From Bufo bufo (lineage: Eukaryota > Chordata > Amphibia > Anura > Bufonidae): a stretch of 64,000 bases of DNA. Each line of letters opens with the position of its first letter. Position 1 is the stretch's first letter. A program made the position numbers and the translations under genes. The stretch covers positions 746,481,146 to 746,545,145 of the forward strand of contig NC_053389.1 in the NCBI RefSeq assembly GCF_905171765.1, written 5' to 3'. Below, in pieces: positions 30,682 to 41,996 of the stretch. The notes under the pieces were generated by a model. It worked only from the letters and a program-made list of their open reading frames with translations, was not told the DNA's origin and did no database searches.

Positions 30682-33212
30682 TCAGAGAAGGAGGTAGATA
30701 TGGAGTTGGAGGTTGAGGAGTCGGTGAATGTGGTGTTGTAGGTGGAGGCAGCAATGGAGGAGGAGGAGGTAGCCAACAATGTTTTTTTTTTTTTTTTTAT
30801 TGGGGTAGGTAGCCCCCAAAATATTGGGACAAATAAAAAAAAGAATGTATGTTTGATGGTGGTATAAATGTCTATTCTGCTCTTGTGGTATCCAAGACTG
30901 GTTCATTTTAATGAACGAGAGCTTGTCCACGTTGGCTGTGGACAGGTGGCTGCATCTGTCTGTAATGACGGCTCCTGCCATGCTAAATACACGTTCAGAG
31001 AGTACACTGACTGCAGGGCAGGCCAGCACCTCCAAGGCATACAGGGCAAGCTCTGGCCATGTGGACAATTTGGAGACCCAGAAGTTGAATGGGGCGGAAC
31101 CATCAGTCAGTACGTGTAGTTGTGTGCACAGGTACTGTTCCACCATGTTGTTCAAATGCTGCCTCCTGCTAACACGCTCCATATCAGCAGTTGGGGCCGG
31201 TTGTTGCAGCGAGGTGACAAAGCTTTTCCACATGTCGGCCATGCTAACCCTGCCTTCTGAGGTTCTGGCGCTGACACAGCTGCGTTGGCGACCTCTTCCT
31301 CCTCCCCTGCCTTCGCCTTGTGATTCCATTTGTCCCCCGGCGTCAGTCGGAAATGCTCTCAGGAGCGCGTCTACCAGCGTGCGCCTGTAGTGGCGCATCT
31401 TCCGATCACGCTCCAGTCAGAGAATTAAGGACGGCACATTGTCTTTGTAACAGGGATCCAGCAGGGTGGCCACCCAGTAGTCAGCACACGTTAAAATGTG
31501 GGCAACTCTGCAGTCGTTGCGCAGGCACTGTAGCATGTAGTCGCTCATGTGTGCCAGGCTGCCCAGAGGTAAGGACAAGCTGTCCTCTGTAGGAGGCGTA
31601 TCGTCTGCGTCCTCCGTATCCCCCCAGCCACTCACCAGTGATGGGCCCGAGCTGCGTTGGATGCCACCCCGCTGTGAACATGCTTCATCCCCATCCTCCT
31701 CCTCATCCTCCTCCTCCTCGTCCTCCAGTAGTGGGCCCTGGCTGGCCAAATTTGTACCTGGCCTCTGCTGTTGCAAAAATCCTCTTTCTGAGCCACTTTT
31801 AAAAGACTGGCCTGAAAATGTTAGAGATGACCCCTCTTCCTCTTCCTCGTCCTGGGCCACATCCTCTTCCATCATTGCCCTAAGTGTTTTCTCAAGGAGA
31901 CATAGAAGTGGAATTGTAACGCTGATAACGGCATTATCGCCACTGGCCATGTTGGTGGAGTACTCGAAACAGCGCAACAGGGCACACAGGTCTCGCATGG
32001 AGGCCCAGTCATTGGTGGTGAAGTGGTGCTGTTCCGCAGTGCGACTCACCCGTGCGTGCTGCAGCTGAAACTCCACTATGGCCTGCTGCTGCTCGCACAG
32101 TCTCTCCAGCATGTGCAAGTTGGAGTTCCACCTGGTTGGCACGTCGAGGCGGTGAGCGGGAAGGCCGAAGTTAAGCTGTAGAGCAGACAGCCGAGCGGCG
32201 GCAGGATGGAAACGCCGGAAGCGCGCACAGACGGCCCGCACTTTATGCAGCAGCTCAGACATGTCGGGGTAGTTGTGAATGAATTTCTGCACCACCAAAT
32301 TCAGCACATGCGCCAGGCAAGGGATGTGCGTCAAACCGGCTAGTCCCAGAGCTGCAACGAGATTTCGCCCATTATCGCACACCACCAGGCCGGGCTTGAG
32401 GCTCACTGGCAGCAACCACTCGTCAGTCTGTTGTTCTATACACCACCACAACTCCTGCGCGGTGTGGGGCCTGTCCCCCAAACACATTAGTTTCAGAACA
32501 GCCTGCTGACGTTTACCCCTGGCTGTGCTGAAGTTGGTGGTTAAGGTCTGTCGCTGACCGGATGAGGAGGTGGTAGAAGAGGAGGAGGAAGCCGAGTAGG
32601 AAGAGGAGGCAACAGGAGTCAAATAATGATGCCCTGCGATCCTTGGCGGCGGAAGGACGTGCGCCAAACAGCTCTCCGCCTGGGGCCCAGCCGCCACTAC
32701 ATTTACCCAGTGTGCAGTTAGGGAGATATAGCGTCCCTGGCCATGCTTACTGGTCCACGTTAGGGGGACCTTGCCACAGATGGCGTTGTGCAGTGCATAC
32801 TTGATTTTATCCGATACTTGGTTGTGCAGGGAAGGCACGGCTCTCCTGGAGAAGTAGTGGCGGCTGGGAACGACGTACTGTGGGACAGCAAGCGACATGA
32901 GCTGTTTGAAGCTGTCCGTCTCCACCAGCCTAAATGACAGCATTTCAAAGGCCAGCAGTTTAGAAATGCTGGCATTCAGGGTCAGGGATCAAGGTTGGCT
33001 AGGTGGGAATTTACGCTTTCTCTCAAAGGTTTGTGAGATGGAGAGCTGAACGTTTCCGTGTGACATGGTGGAGATGCTTGGTGACTGAGGTGGTGTTGTT
33101 GGTGGCACATCCTCTGTTTGCTGGGCGGCAGGTGCCAACGTTCCTCCAGAGGCGGAGGAAGAAGCCGAGGCAACAGCAGAAGAGGGAGCAGAAGGGGCCT
33201 GAGCCCTTTCTT
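30682..33212 (-). pseudogene. hAT-B transposase, two in-frame stops, 5' truncated
   Basis: BED-type hAT transposase kept in one reading frame from 33212 to 30682 except for two TGA codons (32989-32991 and 31417-31419). Recognisable parts: a Ser/Ala-rich linker ending in FERKRKFPPSQP, PSRHYFSRRAVPSL, TSKHGQGRYISLTAHWVN, VVCDNGRNLVAAL with the second catalytic Asp, CLAHVLNLVV, an acidic linker and FNFWVSKLSTWPELALYALEVLACPAVSVLSERVFS near the C-terminus. The first catalytic Asp is gone: the usual TTDAW reads LTW, consistent with an in-frame 6-base loss. The BED finger is missing with the 5' end. The protein would be inactive even without the stops. Confidence 0.92.
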
Positions 33213-33215
33213 GGT

Positions 33216-33410
33216 TCGATATTAAGGATATATATCACTATATTCTAAATATTAGCGAATTCTCGAAATGCCTATATTCGCGATAAAAATTTGAATATTC
33301 GTGATCAACATCGCACATCATTACCATCTATTTGAGATCACTGCAGTGTGTAGTGAGGACAGGTTGCTGGTGGCCATTTAAAATAATTCCAATCATTCCT
33401 GGAGATCACA
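33216..33410. other. fragment with hAT-like subterminal motifs
   Basis: 33240-33330 contains attagcgaattctcg, tattcgcg and gaatattcgtg, resembling subterminal repeats of another hAT family. No terminus or gene is clear. Confidence 0.35.
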
Positions 33411-33744
33411 TTAAGGGCTCATGCACACGGCAGTATATATTTTGCAGTCCGCAAAGAATGGATCCGCAAAAAATACGGATTACGTCCGTGTGCATTCCAT
33501 ATTTTGTGGTACGGAACAGCTGGCCCCTGATAGAACAGTACTATCCTTGTCCAAAATGCGGACAATAATAGGACATGTTATATTTTTTTGCGGAACAGAA
33601 AAACGGACATACGGAAACTAAATGCACATGGAGTAACTTCAGTTTTTTTTTCAGACCCATTGAAATGAATGGTTACGTATGCTGTCCACAAAAAAAACTG
33701 AATGGACACGGAAAGAATAGACGTTCGTGTGCATGAGTCCTTAA
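33411..33744. mobile_element. TTAA-flanked MITE (334 bp)
   Basis: Left ttaagggctcatgcacacg. The right end on the other strand reads ttaaggactcatgcacacg, with one difference in 19. TTAA is at both ends. The interior repeats gcggac and tgcacac motifs. The TIR resembles that of the MITE at 42205-42663. Confidence 0.9.
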
Positions 33745-34654
33745 ACAGGACTACTGCCTGTAGGGTTGATCATGCTGATTAAAATTATAACTGTCTTCCT
33801 TTCTAGTGTTTACAAGGAAAGCAGCAGTTTTCTTGCGGCCAATTCTCGGCATATTTGACGGAATGCGGCCGGATCTCTGCCGTCCCCATTATACTGTAGG
33901 GTCGGACAGAGTCTTACAAACCCCTGCAAAGCCGGAGTGACCAGTTGTCCGTCTAGTATGCAACTAGCCTTAGTCTACTCTGAGTGAATCCTGTTCCTCG
34001 TCAGTACAGGCAAATCCTTGATTGAACCCCAGAACATTACAATTGACTTAGAAATGTAAATTTGACATTGAAAATTAGAAAAATTAAATTATAGAAAGTT
34101 TTTTATTTATTTATCTTTTTTTAACAAATAAATTGTGCACTCTCCTTCTCATCCATGTCTTCCTAGATGACCTCTTTCTCCACCAAACCCTTGCCCCAAC
34201 CCTGATTTTAGATTTTAGCATTCTTTAACATCAGTCAAGTTTTATTGTATATATACACCTACTTACTAACATATGACATTACATGTGCTAAATAGAGATG
34301 AGCAAATTGATTTGTGGCCGCAACTGGCCAAGTTTGTCCTAAAAAGCTGTCCTGTTCTGCCAGTAGTGTGGCATCAGAGGGGGTGTTCAGTGCGGTGGGA
34401 GCCATAGTTACCCCAAGGAGAACTAATCTGTCTACCCAAAATGACCTTTGTTAAGATGAATCAGGCGTAAATCAGCCAGGATTTCCACCCACCAATCCCT
34501 GATGCATCAGAATAGATCAGCCATGTTGCTTCACCCAAACCTTGTCAAAAGAGACCGGTTTCTTCTGAATATCTGCCTCAGCTACTATTCTGATGCTGCC
34601 ACCCGCCTGATGCCACACATCTGAGGGCCCCTTCTTACACACATCATCGTTAGC
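33745..34654. other. no gene; possible hAT terminus at 34293
   Basis: tagagatgagcaaattg at 34293 looks like a hAT 5' terminus with candidate TSD gtgctaaa (34285-34292), but no matching right end was found. The rest is unassigned. Confidence 0.4.
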
Positions 34655-34890
34655 GGGTACTGGTATTGCCACCCACCTCCCCACTCTGTCACCGGGTCAC
34701 TCTGTGGTTTTTTGATGCTGCTGCCACCTCCACACTCTGTCATTGTGCCACTCTGCAGCCTCCTCATGCTGCTGCTGCTACCTCCACACTATGCCATTGT
34801 GCCACTCTGTGGTCTCCTCATGCTGCTGCTACCTTAACATTAAGTGATTGGGCCACTTTGTGAACTTCTTAAGCTGTTCTCCCACCTTCA
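34655..34890 (+). repeat. short tandem array, 51-54 bp units, about four copies
   Basis: Units contain tgctgctgccacctccacactctgtcattgtgccactctg, decaying towards the right. It lies inside the possible hAT fragment starting at 34293. Confidence 0.75.
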
Positions 34891-35254
34891 CCCACTCCAT
34901 GACTGGGCCACTATTTTGCCTTTTTGGCCTGGCTGACATCATCATTTATGGTCCCATCAGAATTGGCTTGTGATTTGGTAGCGAAAAGCAGGAGTGGGTC
35001 CAAAATACAGAAGACATGCAAATATTCCATTCACGCGTCATCTCTGTTTTGGATCCACTCCTTTTTTTTGGGCTTTAGCAATACTGATGGATTACTGACC
35101 AAATGCTGACCAAATGAATGTGGATGCTCAACAGAAAGGATCCGTTTTTTTAGGGGTTATTGTTCTGATGGATCAGAGGAAGGGCAAAATAATCAGTGAC
35201 GTCAACACAAACTTACTGCTGACACCATCTCCACTCTGGAAAGGAGAGAATCTC
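34891..35254. other. no gene seen
   Basis: Contains gatccactcc-type inverted motifs (gagtgggtccaaaatacag against tttggatccactcc, 34993-35065), probably a MITE remnant. Confidence 0.4.
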
Positions 35255-35307
35255 ATGGCACAAAGAACCAGCCTTTGGTGATGACACAAACTTGATTTAA
35301 TGGTTTA

Positions 35308-35362
35308 GCAGATGGTAAAATGCGTTTCTGGGCAGAATACACCCCTTCATCAGATACAGACT
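35308..35362 (-). ncRNA. degenerate hammerhead-ribozyme motif in PLE flank
   Basis: On the minus strand CTGATGA (35353-35347) is followed by ggggtgtattctgccc, which can form a short helix II, then GAAA (35328-35325) and acgcat, a decayed self-complementary helix III. Core nucleotides are present but helix I is poorly paired, so activity is doubtful. Penelope-like elements are known to carry such motifs. Confidence 0.6.
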
Positions 35363-36491
35363 GTTCATACAATACAAACATCTCTACCACACTTAAATAC
35401 ATTAAAAAAATGCCAAAATGGCAGAAATAGGGGAGTGGAAGGGGAGGTCCTGACCCCTCCACATGTCACAGTGATGTGCATGCGTAATGGCATGCAAATT
35501 GGAACTATATATTTGTGTGAGGGTCATTGATAAGAAAAACATTGGTGGTCCAAGTGATTTGTATATATAAAAGCCAAAGAAGCCTTATTTTAATAAAAAG
35601 AGAGGTGTCCGGCTGGGGAATGAAGCCGGAAAACATTGCTTTGCTGGGTGCGGTCACATGACTACAGTAGCGGTGACCGCTCCGTAACCCAGCAACCAGA
35701 CGCTACTCCTCCTACCCGGTTAGAATGTATAGATGGGAGGAGGATGGCATCTGTGTGTGTCCGTGAGGATGAGCGGCGGTCACAGCGTTGAGCCCACTAA
35801 TGGGGGGAGGCGGGAAAGTGAGTGCCACAAGTAGAAAGGGGAAAGGAGGAGGGGATAAACGCCCCTGGGCAATATTTGAGGTGGAAGGGGGAGGCTGGCT
35901 GAGAGGGGTGGGGCGTTTGGGGATAAAAGCGCCACCCATTGCACAACAATAAAAAAACAGAGGTGTTGCCAAAAACAAGAGGGAAACTAAGACATAAACT
36001 TGATGACAGATAATAAGCATAGAATTAATATGCATGACTAAATAGTTGACAGTGGATATAAAAAATTGCTAAAAACAGGAACAATAAAAATTGATTGCAG
36101 CTGTGAGATGCAGCGATCCATAGGAAAAAACTTGCATTGTGAATAATATTTTAAACATACTACTATACCGATGTTTCATGTAAAGACAAAAGCGGCGGGC
36201 GTATAGGATATTAACATGGAGTGGTGTATAGAATGGATGGGGTGTCTCGGTGCACGGGTTAAGTGCACTCGTGTCAGAATGCATATGAGAAAATTCGGGC
36301 GTTGTATGTGAGGGCAGGGGGAAAAAACTGGAGGTTGGCCGTCTTGAGCCAAACAGTACCGTGGATGTTCTAACGGCTCAGAGGTTCCCTTTTATAGGTT
36401 AATCTCAAATGCTTCATTCAGGCCACGTGGATTCACAGTTGAGCTTATAAATCTAGAACATTTCTCGCCTCCACAAGGTTTGGATGATGTT

Positions 36492-36846
36492 TTAGCCATT
36501 AGATTTAATCTGCTCTATTGGGGTAATGGTAAATCTGAAGAAAGAGCCTTGATGATGTTCAGTGGTGTACCTGGAGATACTGTGCTGAAGGATTCTTTTT
36601 TTGATGTTAGATCTGTGCTTATTCAATCTGCTGCGGAGGGTCTGGATGGTCTGCTCAACATACTGAAGGGCCACATGGGCACTCGAGTACATAAATTATG
36701 TTTGAAGAGCCACAGTTCAGATGTCCTTTTATAGAGAAGGTATCGCCGCTGGAGTTGTGGACAGTGGTAGTAGTGCGTATGCATTTGCAGCATAAGCACT
36801 TAGGCTGCTTACACTTGAAGCTTCCCATTGGGCCGGTACTGCCCAA
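36492..36846 (-). pseudogene. Penelope-like GIY-YIG endonuclease, frameshifted
   Basis: 36846-36655 gives CKQPKCLCCKCI, a Cys-rich linker motif, then GHLNCGSSNIIYVLECPCG, the start of the GIY-YIG fold. 36692-36492 in another frame gives QYVEQTIQTLRSRLNKHRSNI with the conserved Arg and His region, although the usual Gly after QYV is Glu here. One frameshift lies between 36655 and 36692. The upstream reverse transcriptase is absent. In intact elements this domain nicks target DNA. Confidence 0.85.
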
Positions 36847-37049
36847 ATGCGAATCCAGTCCCCAAACGCCCTACCCCTCTCAGCCAGCCTCCCCCTTCCA
36901 CCTCAAATATTGCCGAGGGGCGTTTATCTCCTCCTCCTTTCCTCTTTCTACTTGGGGCACTCACTTCCTATTCCACTCTCCCATTTGTGCCATTTTGGCT
37001 TTTTTTAATGTATTTAAGTGTGTCTAGAGATGTTTGTATTGTATGAGCA

Positions 37050-37102
37050 GTCGTTACCTGATGAAGGGGTGTATTCTGCCCCAAAACACGTTGTACCATC
37101 TG
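37050..37102 (+). ncRNA. degenerate hammerhead-ribozyme motif, inverted partner
   Basis: CTGATGA (37058-37064), ggggtgtattctgcccc, then AAAA in place of the required GAAA, then acacgttgtacc. It is the inverted copy of the motif at 35308-35362, and loss of G12 should abolish cleavage. Confidence 0.55.
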
Positions 37103-37145
37103 CTAAACCATTAAATAAAGTTTGTGTTGTCACAAAGGGCTAGTT

Positions 37146-37394
37146 CTTCACGCAGTGGGATTTTCTCCTTTCCATTTGGACCTATCCGCCTTCAGTCCAG
37201 GCATCCCTACGTGGAAGTGCGAACGTTCCTGGCTGCATGACCACCAATACACCCCCTTTCAAGCCTTTAGTAGTGTTGTGCCTATTTTTTGCACAACTCA
37301 TTAAGGTGAGCCTCCAATTTAGAGTGATTCATGTTTGCTTATTTATCTTCACTGTACTACCCTATGGTGTGCCTATTGTGTTTTTAATGCATGG
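37146..37394. other. no gene seen
   Basis: Short unassigned stretch up to the hAT-C target duplication. Confidence 0.5.
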
Positions 37395-37402
37395 TTCTTT
37401 AT
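37395..37402. repeat. 8-bp target-site duplication of hAT-C, left copy
   Basis: ttctttat, repeated exactly at 43801-43808. Confidence 0.95.
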
Positions 37403-37483
37403 TAGTGTTGATCGAGCACCAAAGTTCTCGGGTGCTCGAGTAGAACACTTTGGGATGCTCAGGTGCTCTACAGAGCACCCAAG

Positions 37484-38035
37484 GACAATGTAAAAAATTA
37501 GGGGCGAGGGCTTGCTGCTAATCTGACCATCTAATAAATTTGGGGTGACGGTCTCCTGCTGAGATGACCATCTAAAACATTAGGGGTGAGGGTCTGCTGC
37601 TGAGCTGACCATCTAAAAAATTAAGGGTGAGGGTCTGCTGCTGATCTGACCATCTAAAAAATTAAGGGTTAGATTATGATGCTAATTTGACCATCTAAAA
37701 CATTAGGGGTGACGGTCTGCTGCTGAGCTGGCCATCTAAAACATTAGAGGCAAGGGCCTGCTGCTGATCTGACCATCTAAAAAATTAGGGGTGAGGGTCT
37801 GCTGCTGAGCTGACCATCTAAAAAATTAGGGGTCAGGGTCTGCTGCTGATCTGACCATCTAAAACATTAGGGGTGAAGGTCTGATGCTGAGCTGACCATA
37901 TAAAACATTAGGGGTGAGGGCCTGCTGCTGATCTGACCATCTAGAACATTATCGGTGAGGGCCTGCCAGTGACCCTCTAAAACATTAGTGGTGGGGGTCT
38001 GCTGCTGAGTTGACCCTCTAAAACAGAAAATAAAG
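37484..38035 (+). repeat. 41-bp minisatellite, about 13 copies, hAT-C 3' end
   Basis: gaccatcta recurs at 37525, 37566, 37607, 37648, 37689 and onward at 41-bp steps. Unit: gaccatctaaaacattaggggtgagggtctgctgctgagct, with substitutions. Confidence 0.93.
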
Positions 38036-38173
38036 ATTGAACCATATACCCTTTTTTGTGGTGGAAGGGGTGCATGGGAATACAGTGTATTCAATACATC
38101 ATAAAAGCCACATTCAAAGTGCATTTATGTTCAGCCGCCTTCCTTTGGTGGAGTAGAGAAGTCAGGGGCAATT

Positions 38174-41100
38174 CAGGCCTTGTTCATTTTAATGAGTCAA
38201 CCTGTCAGCATTTTCAGTTGACAGGCGGATGCGCTTATCAGTTATTATGCCCCCAGCAGCACTAAATACCCGCTCTGACAAAAAGCGGGTGGCAGGGCAG
38301 GCCAGCAACTCCAAGGCATAGAGCACCAGTTCGTGCAACGTGTCCAGCTTGGACACCCAATAGTTGTAAGGCACAGAGGGATCACTGAGGACGCTGACAC
38401 GGTCTGCTACGTACTAATTCACCATCTCCCAAAACTTTTCTCTCCTTGTGACAGTAGGCTGTGCATCAGGGTGAGGGTGCTGGCGGGGTGTCATGAAACT
38501 GTCCCAGGCCTTGGAGAGTGTTGCCCTGCCTCTGTAGGAATCGCTGTGTGTTCCCCTCATCTCCCCTCATCTCCCCTCCTCTGTTGTCCAAGGTACTACG
38601 TACTCTGCAGCCAGCATTGTTAGCTGGATTTTTTTTTAGCTATTTTTCCACAAGAACCTCCTTGTATTGCACCATTTTGCTAGTCCTCTCCACCACAGGA
38701 ACGAGAGATGAGAAGTTTTCTTTGTTGTGGGGGTCGAGAAGGGTGAACAACCAGTAATTGGTTTTGGCCAAAATTTGTTTAACGAGAAGGTCACGGTAAA
38801 GGCAGCATGACATAAAGTCAGCCATGTGTGCCAGAGTCCCAACAGACAAGACTTTGCTGTCCTTATCAGGAAGATGACTCTCTATCTCCTTATCCACTTC
38901 CTCCTCTTTGGCCCATCCACGTTGAACAGATGGAATAAACCTGATATGGGTATTATCCTCTGTAGAGCAGGCAACCATCTCCTGCTCCTCCTCATAATTA
39001 TCCAATTCGTGCAGAGAAGACGAACGGAGGGTGTTCTGGCTATCATCCTGTGAACTGTGAACTGTCTTCCCCCATTTCCACCTCTTCCACATGCAAAGCG
39101 TCCGCCTTCATTGTGAGCAGCGTGGGATGGTTACGCTGATAATAGAAGCATCACCAATCACCATCTGTGTTGATTTCTCAAAGTTGCGTAAAACCTCACA
39201 AAGGTCAGACATCCATGCTCACTCGTCACTTGTGAAGAGCGGAAGCTGACCGGAAAGGCGACAATTATGTTGCAGCTGGTATTCCACTACTGCCCTCTGC
39301 TGCTCACAAAGCCTGGCCAACATGTGGAACGTGGAGTTCCAGCGCGTGCTCATGTCAGTCGTTGAGCTGGCAATTGCAAGTGCTGCTGCAGCGTTGCCAG
39401 ACTGGCGACAGCTGTAGATGACTTTCGCTAATCGGCACACACGCAGCACACCTTCACCAGTAGCTCAGGCAAATTGGGGTAGGTTTTGAGAAACCGCTGA
39501 ACCACTAAGGTGAACATGTGGGCTAGGCATGGTATGTGTGTGAGCTTGCTGAGCTCCAAAGCTGCCACCAACTTACCAATCATGCCTGGATGTAGGTTGA
39601 GTGGCGAGAGCTAAAGCTCAGTCAGGTCCCTTATACCCTGCCACAGCTCTGCGGCAGTGTTATGTTTGTCACCTAAGCAAATTTGTTTCTGCGCGGCCTG
39701 TTGCCGCTTCCCCACTGCAGTGCTACACTGCGTCCAGCTACTGACTGATGGCTGACTCGTGCTGCAAGATGAGAATTCAGAGGTGGAAATGGAGGAGGAG
39801 GTGGAGGAGGAGAAGGGGGGGTTGCAGCCACTAACGTAGGTGGAAGTAGGGCCCGCAATCCTTGGCGTTGGTAGCACCTGTGCCATCCTAGGGTACTACT
39901 CGCTTCCGCCCGCCCGTTCACCCAGTGTTCCATCAGGGAAATGTAGTGTCCCTGGCCAAAAGCACTTGTTCATCTGTCAGACGCACGGGTGATGTTACTT
40001 GACATATGCTGGTGTAAGGCGGGGACGACAAAACAAGAAAAATAGTGGCAGCTGGGGACTGAGTAATGAGGGACTCCCACCCTCCATCAGGCGTCGGAAA
40101 GCCTCTGTGTCCACAAGCCTAAATGGCAACATTTCCAGGGCCAGCAGTTTGAAAAGGTGCGCATTTAGTGCTATGGCCTGTGGGTGGGTGGCTGAGTATT
40201 TGTGCTTTTATTCTAAGGCCTGGGGTATGGACATCTGTAAGCTGCACTGGGACACAGAAGTAGATTTGCTAGCTGATGGTGCTTGCGAAGGTCCAGGTGA
40301 AGGGTGGGAGGTATTTGGGCCTTCGTCTTGAACAGGGGATTAGCCAGGATGTAACACAGGGGAAGAGGAGGCAGTGGTGTGACCCGCAGACACTGATTGG
40401 GGACACAAGGAGTTCAGCCCACCTATTAGGGTGCTTTGATGCCATGTGGCGGATCATGCTGGTGGTGGTGAGGTTGCTAGGTTCACGCCCCTGCTCATTT
40501 TGGTACGTCAAAGGTTGCAAATGACAATTCTTTTATCGGCCGCACTTTCCTCAGAAAAGTGCCGGACTGCGGAACACCTACCCCTTGGCAAGGTAGATTA
40601 CCACAAGGGTGTGATCCGGGGAACAGCTGTGGGCCTTTTTGGTCTGGCCTGCCTACTTCCTTTTGCCACCCCACTGCCTCTTTCATCCTGTAGCAGTGCT
40701 GCGGATCCCTTCACCTCTGTACTGCTGTCCTCGCTCGGCTTGCCACCTTCCCAGGTTGGGTCAATGATTTCATCGTCCACCACCTCCTCTTTCACTTGCT
40801 TACTCTGGTCATCCTCCTGACTTGTTGACCTAGCAACAACCTCAGTTATTGACAACTGTGTCTCATACTCATCATGAACCTCTTGAGACACTAATTGCGG
40901 TTGACTTATTGGCAACTGTGCCTCATCATCATCATCCACCTCGTGAAACACTAATTGCCATTCCCCACCGTCATCTTCTTCTGACTGTGGATGCTCAACA
41001 GTTTGGAAATCAGTGCAAAAGATCTCCTCATGTCCCTCTTCAAGCGGGCTTGGAGAGATGGCAAAATCAAGGAACGGCGATGAAAAGAGCTCCACGGAAT

Positions 41101-41440
41101 ATCCGAGTGTGGGATCACTTGTTTTCCAAGACTCTCCATGGTAGGAGGAAGGAGGATCAGGGTAAGGATTCTGTTGACCAGACTCTTGGCTACTGAGACT
41201 GGACGACAGGGTAGTGCTTAACCGACTGAAAGCATTATCTGCTGCAATCCAACCGACCACCTGGTCGCACTGGTGTGACTTCGAGAGTGGTGTCCTCCAC
41301 CGCCCTGCAAACTGGGACATGAAGCTAGGTATCGTGGATGACTGTTTTTCTTGTGCTCTGGCAGGAGGCACAGTTTCACTGCACCCAGGGCCACGGCCTC
41401 TACGTGCACCATCAGCAGCACGGCCACTTCCCCTTACTGC
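38174..41440 (-). pseudogene. hAT-C transposase, multiply broken
   Basis: A BED-type hAT transposase read leftwards in pieces. 41371-40598 is an acidic N-terminal region with IDPTWEGGKPS, parallel to TDATWVPARRE of hAT-A. About 40560-40380 is the BED finger remnant (NLTTTSMIRHMASKHPNRW). 39886-39611 is the Ser-rich insert, then KRQQAAQKQICLGDK. 39449-39219 gives STRWNSTFHMLARLCEQQRAVVEYQLQH. 39092-38640 gives GTLAHMADFM and LAKTNYWLFTLLDP. 38374-38189 gives YNYWVSKLDTLHELVLYALELLACPATRFLSERVFSAAGGIITDKR. Several frameshifts and stops make it inactive. By motif spelling (YWVSKL, ALELLACPA) it is closer to hAT-B than to hAT-A. Confidence 0.9.
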
Positions 41441-41944
41441 TCGCCTTGAGCATATTAAATGGTATATATGTTTGCAAGCATGTCACCGATCATCTCACCA
41501 CCTGCGAGTATATAGGAGCAAGGGGTATTGTGGATTGCTTCTAATGCCGTTGTCGTTCTGGCCGGCTAACGCGATCTCGCGGGACTGAGTGCGAGATCGC
41601 GCATGCGCAAGAGTGCTATGCTTGTTCAGGCACTTCCCTGCGCCTCATACCTCGTTCTTGTCTTGTAATGAGCGCATGCGCGCTCATTGGCCACTGGTAT
41701 CGTGGGTGGCGGCAGCGGGAATTAGGCAACTATTCAAATAAGGTGGGGGCGCTAGTTTAGCTGGCGTCCCATGTGAGTCCCATAATTATCTTTATTCTGC
41801 ACCCCCTTTTACCTCTTAACTTTGAGGTTGCCCCTGGAGGGTTCCACCATCTTGGCATACCTCCTGACCAGCTGACTTATCACGTCAACTTGCGGTTTGG
41901 GATTAATGATTCATCTAAGGATTGATCCCTAGCACTTTTTCCAT

Positions 41945-41996
41945 CTCCCCTGATGAACTGCTTTTTGTCCTGGCAGTGAAACATGCGTGTAGGGAG
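41945..41996 (+). ncRNA. type I hammerhead ribozyme, complete secondary structure
   Basis: Self-cleaving RNA motif. Helix I: ctccc (41945-41949) with gggag (41992-41996). Core CTGATGA 41950-41956. Helix II: actgc (41957-41961) with gcagt (41973-41977), 11-base loop. Core GAA 41978-41980. Helix III: aca (41981-41983) with tgt (41988-41990), loop tgcg. All 13 base pairs are Watson-Crick and every invariant core base is present. Cleavage is predicted after A41991 (a UA step, allowed by the NUH rule). The 10.1-11.1 pair is A-U rather than the preferred G-C, and helix III is only 3 bp, so cis activity may be modest. Confidence 0.88.

Larger units (their letters stand above)
20899..33215 (-). mobile_element. 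hAT-B: rearranged hAT with nested insertions
   Basis: The left terminus TAGAGTTGAGCG (20899) is followed by palindromic ttcgggttcggg/cccgaacttcaccccgaa motifs. Candidate left TSD is gtgataat (20891-20898). The transposase reads leftwards. The subterminal block cactaaaatggctctaaaatagtcc... aaaatgtgcttaa occurs twice: at 21030-21095 beside the terminus, and at 22005-22099, where the TTAA-flanked element is inserted. hAT sequence resumes at 30589 (gagcattgcaactgctctgcaaac). The element appears to be a deleted copy (20899-22000) joined to a longer one. The 5' end with the BED finger is missing: homology stops near 33215, so no right terminus or TSD is seen. Confidence 0.75.
35255..37145 (-). mobile_element. 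Penelope-like element remnant with inverted flanks
   Basis: A GIY-YIG endonuclease remnant (36846-36492, minus) lies between two inverted copies of flanking sequence. 35262-35460 matches the reverse complement of 36960-37140 (cagaatacacccctt against aaggggtgtattctg). 35850-35935 matches the reverse complement of 36845-36930 (gataaacgcccct, aggctggctgagagggg). Inverted pseudo-LTRs and a C-terminal GIY-YIG domain are known features of Penelope-like elements. The RT part is missing. 35540-36480 is internal or 3' sequence without a frame. Confidence 0.75.

Noticed and set aside
40598..41371. A free-standing acidic protein gene of 257 codons on the minus strand
   Set aside because: It is the N-terminal acidic region of the broken hAT-C transposase, collinear with the BED finger remnant that follows, and its first codon is GTG rather than ATG.
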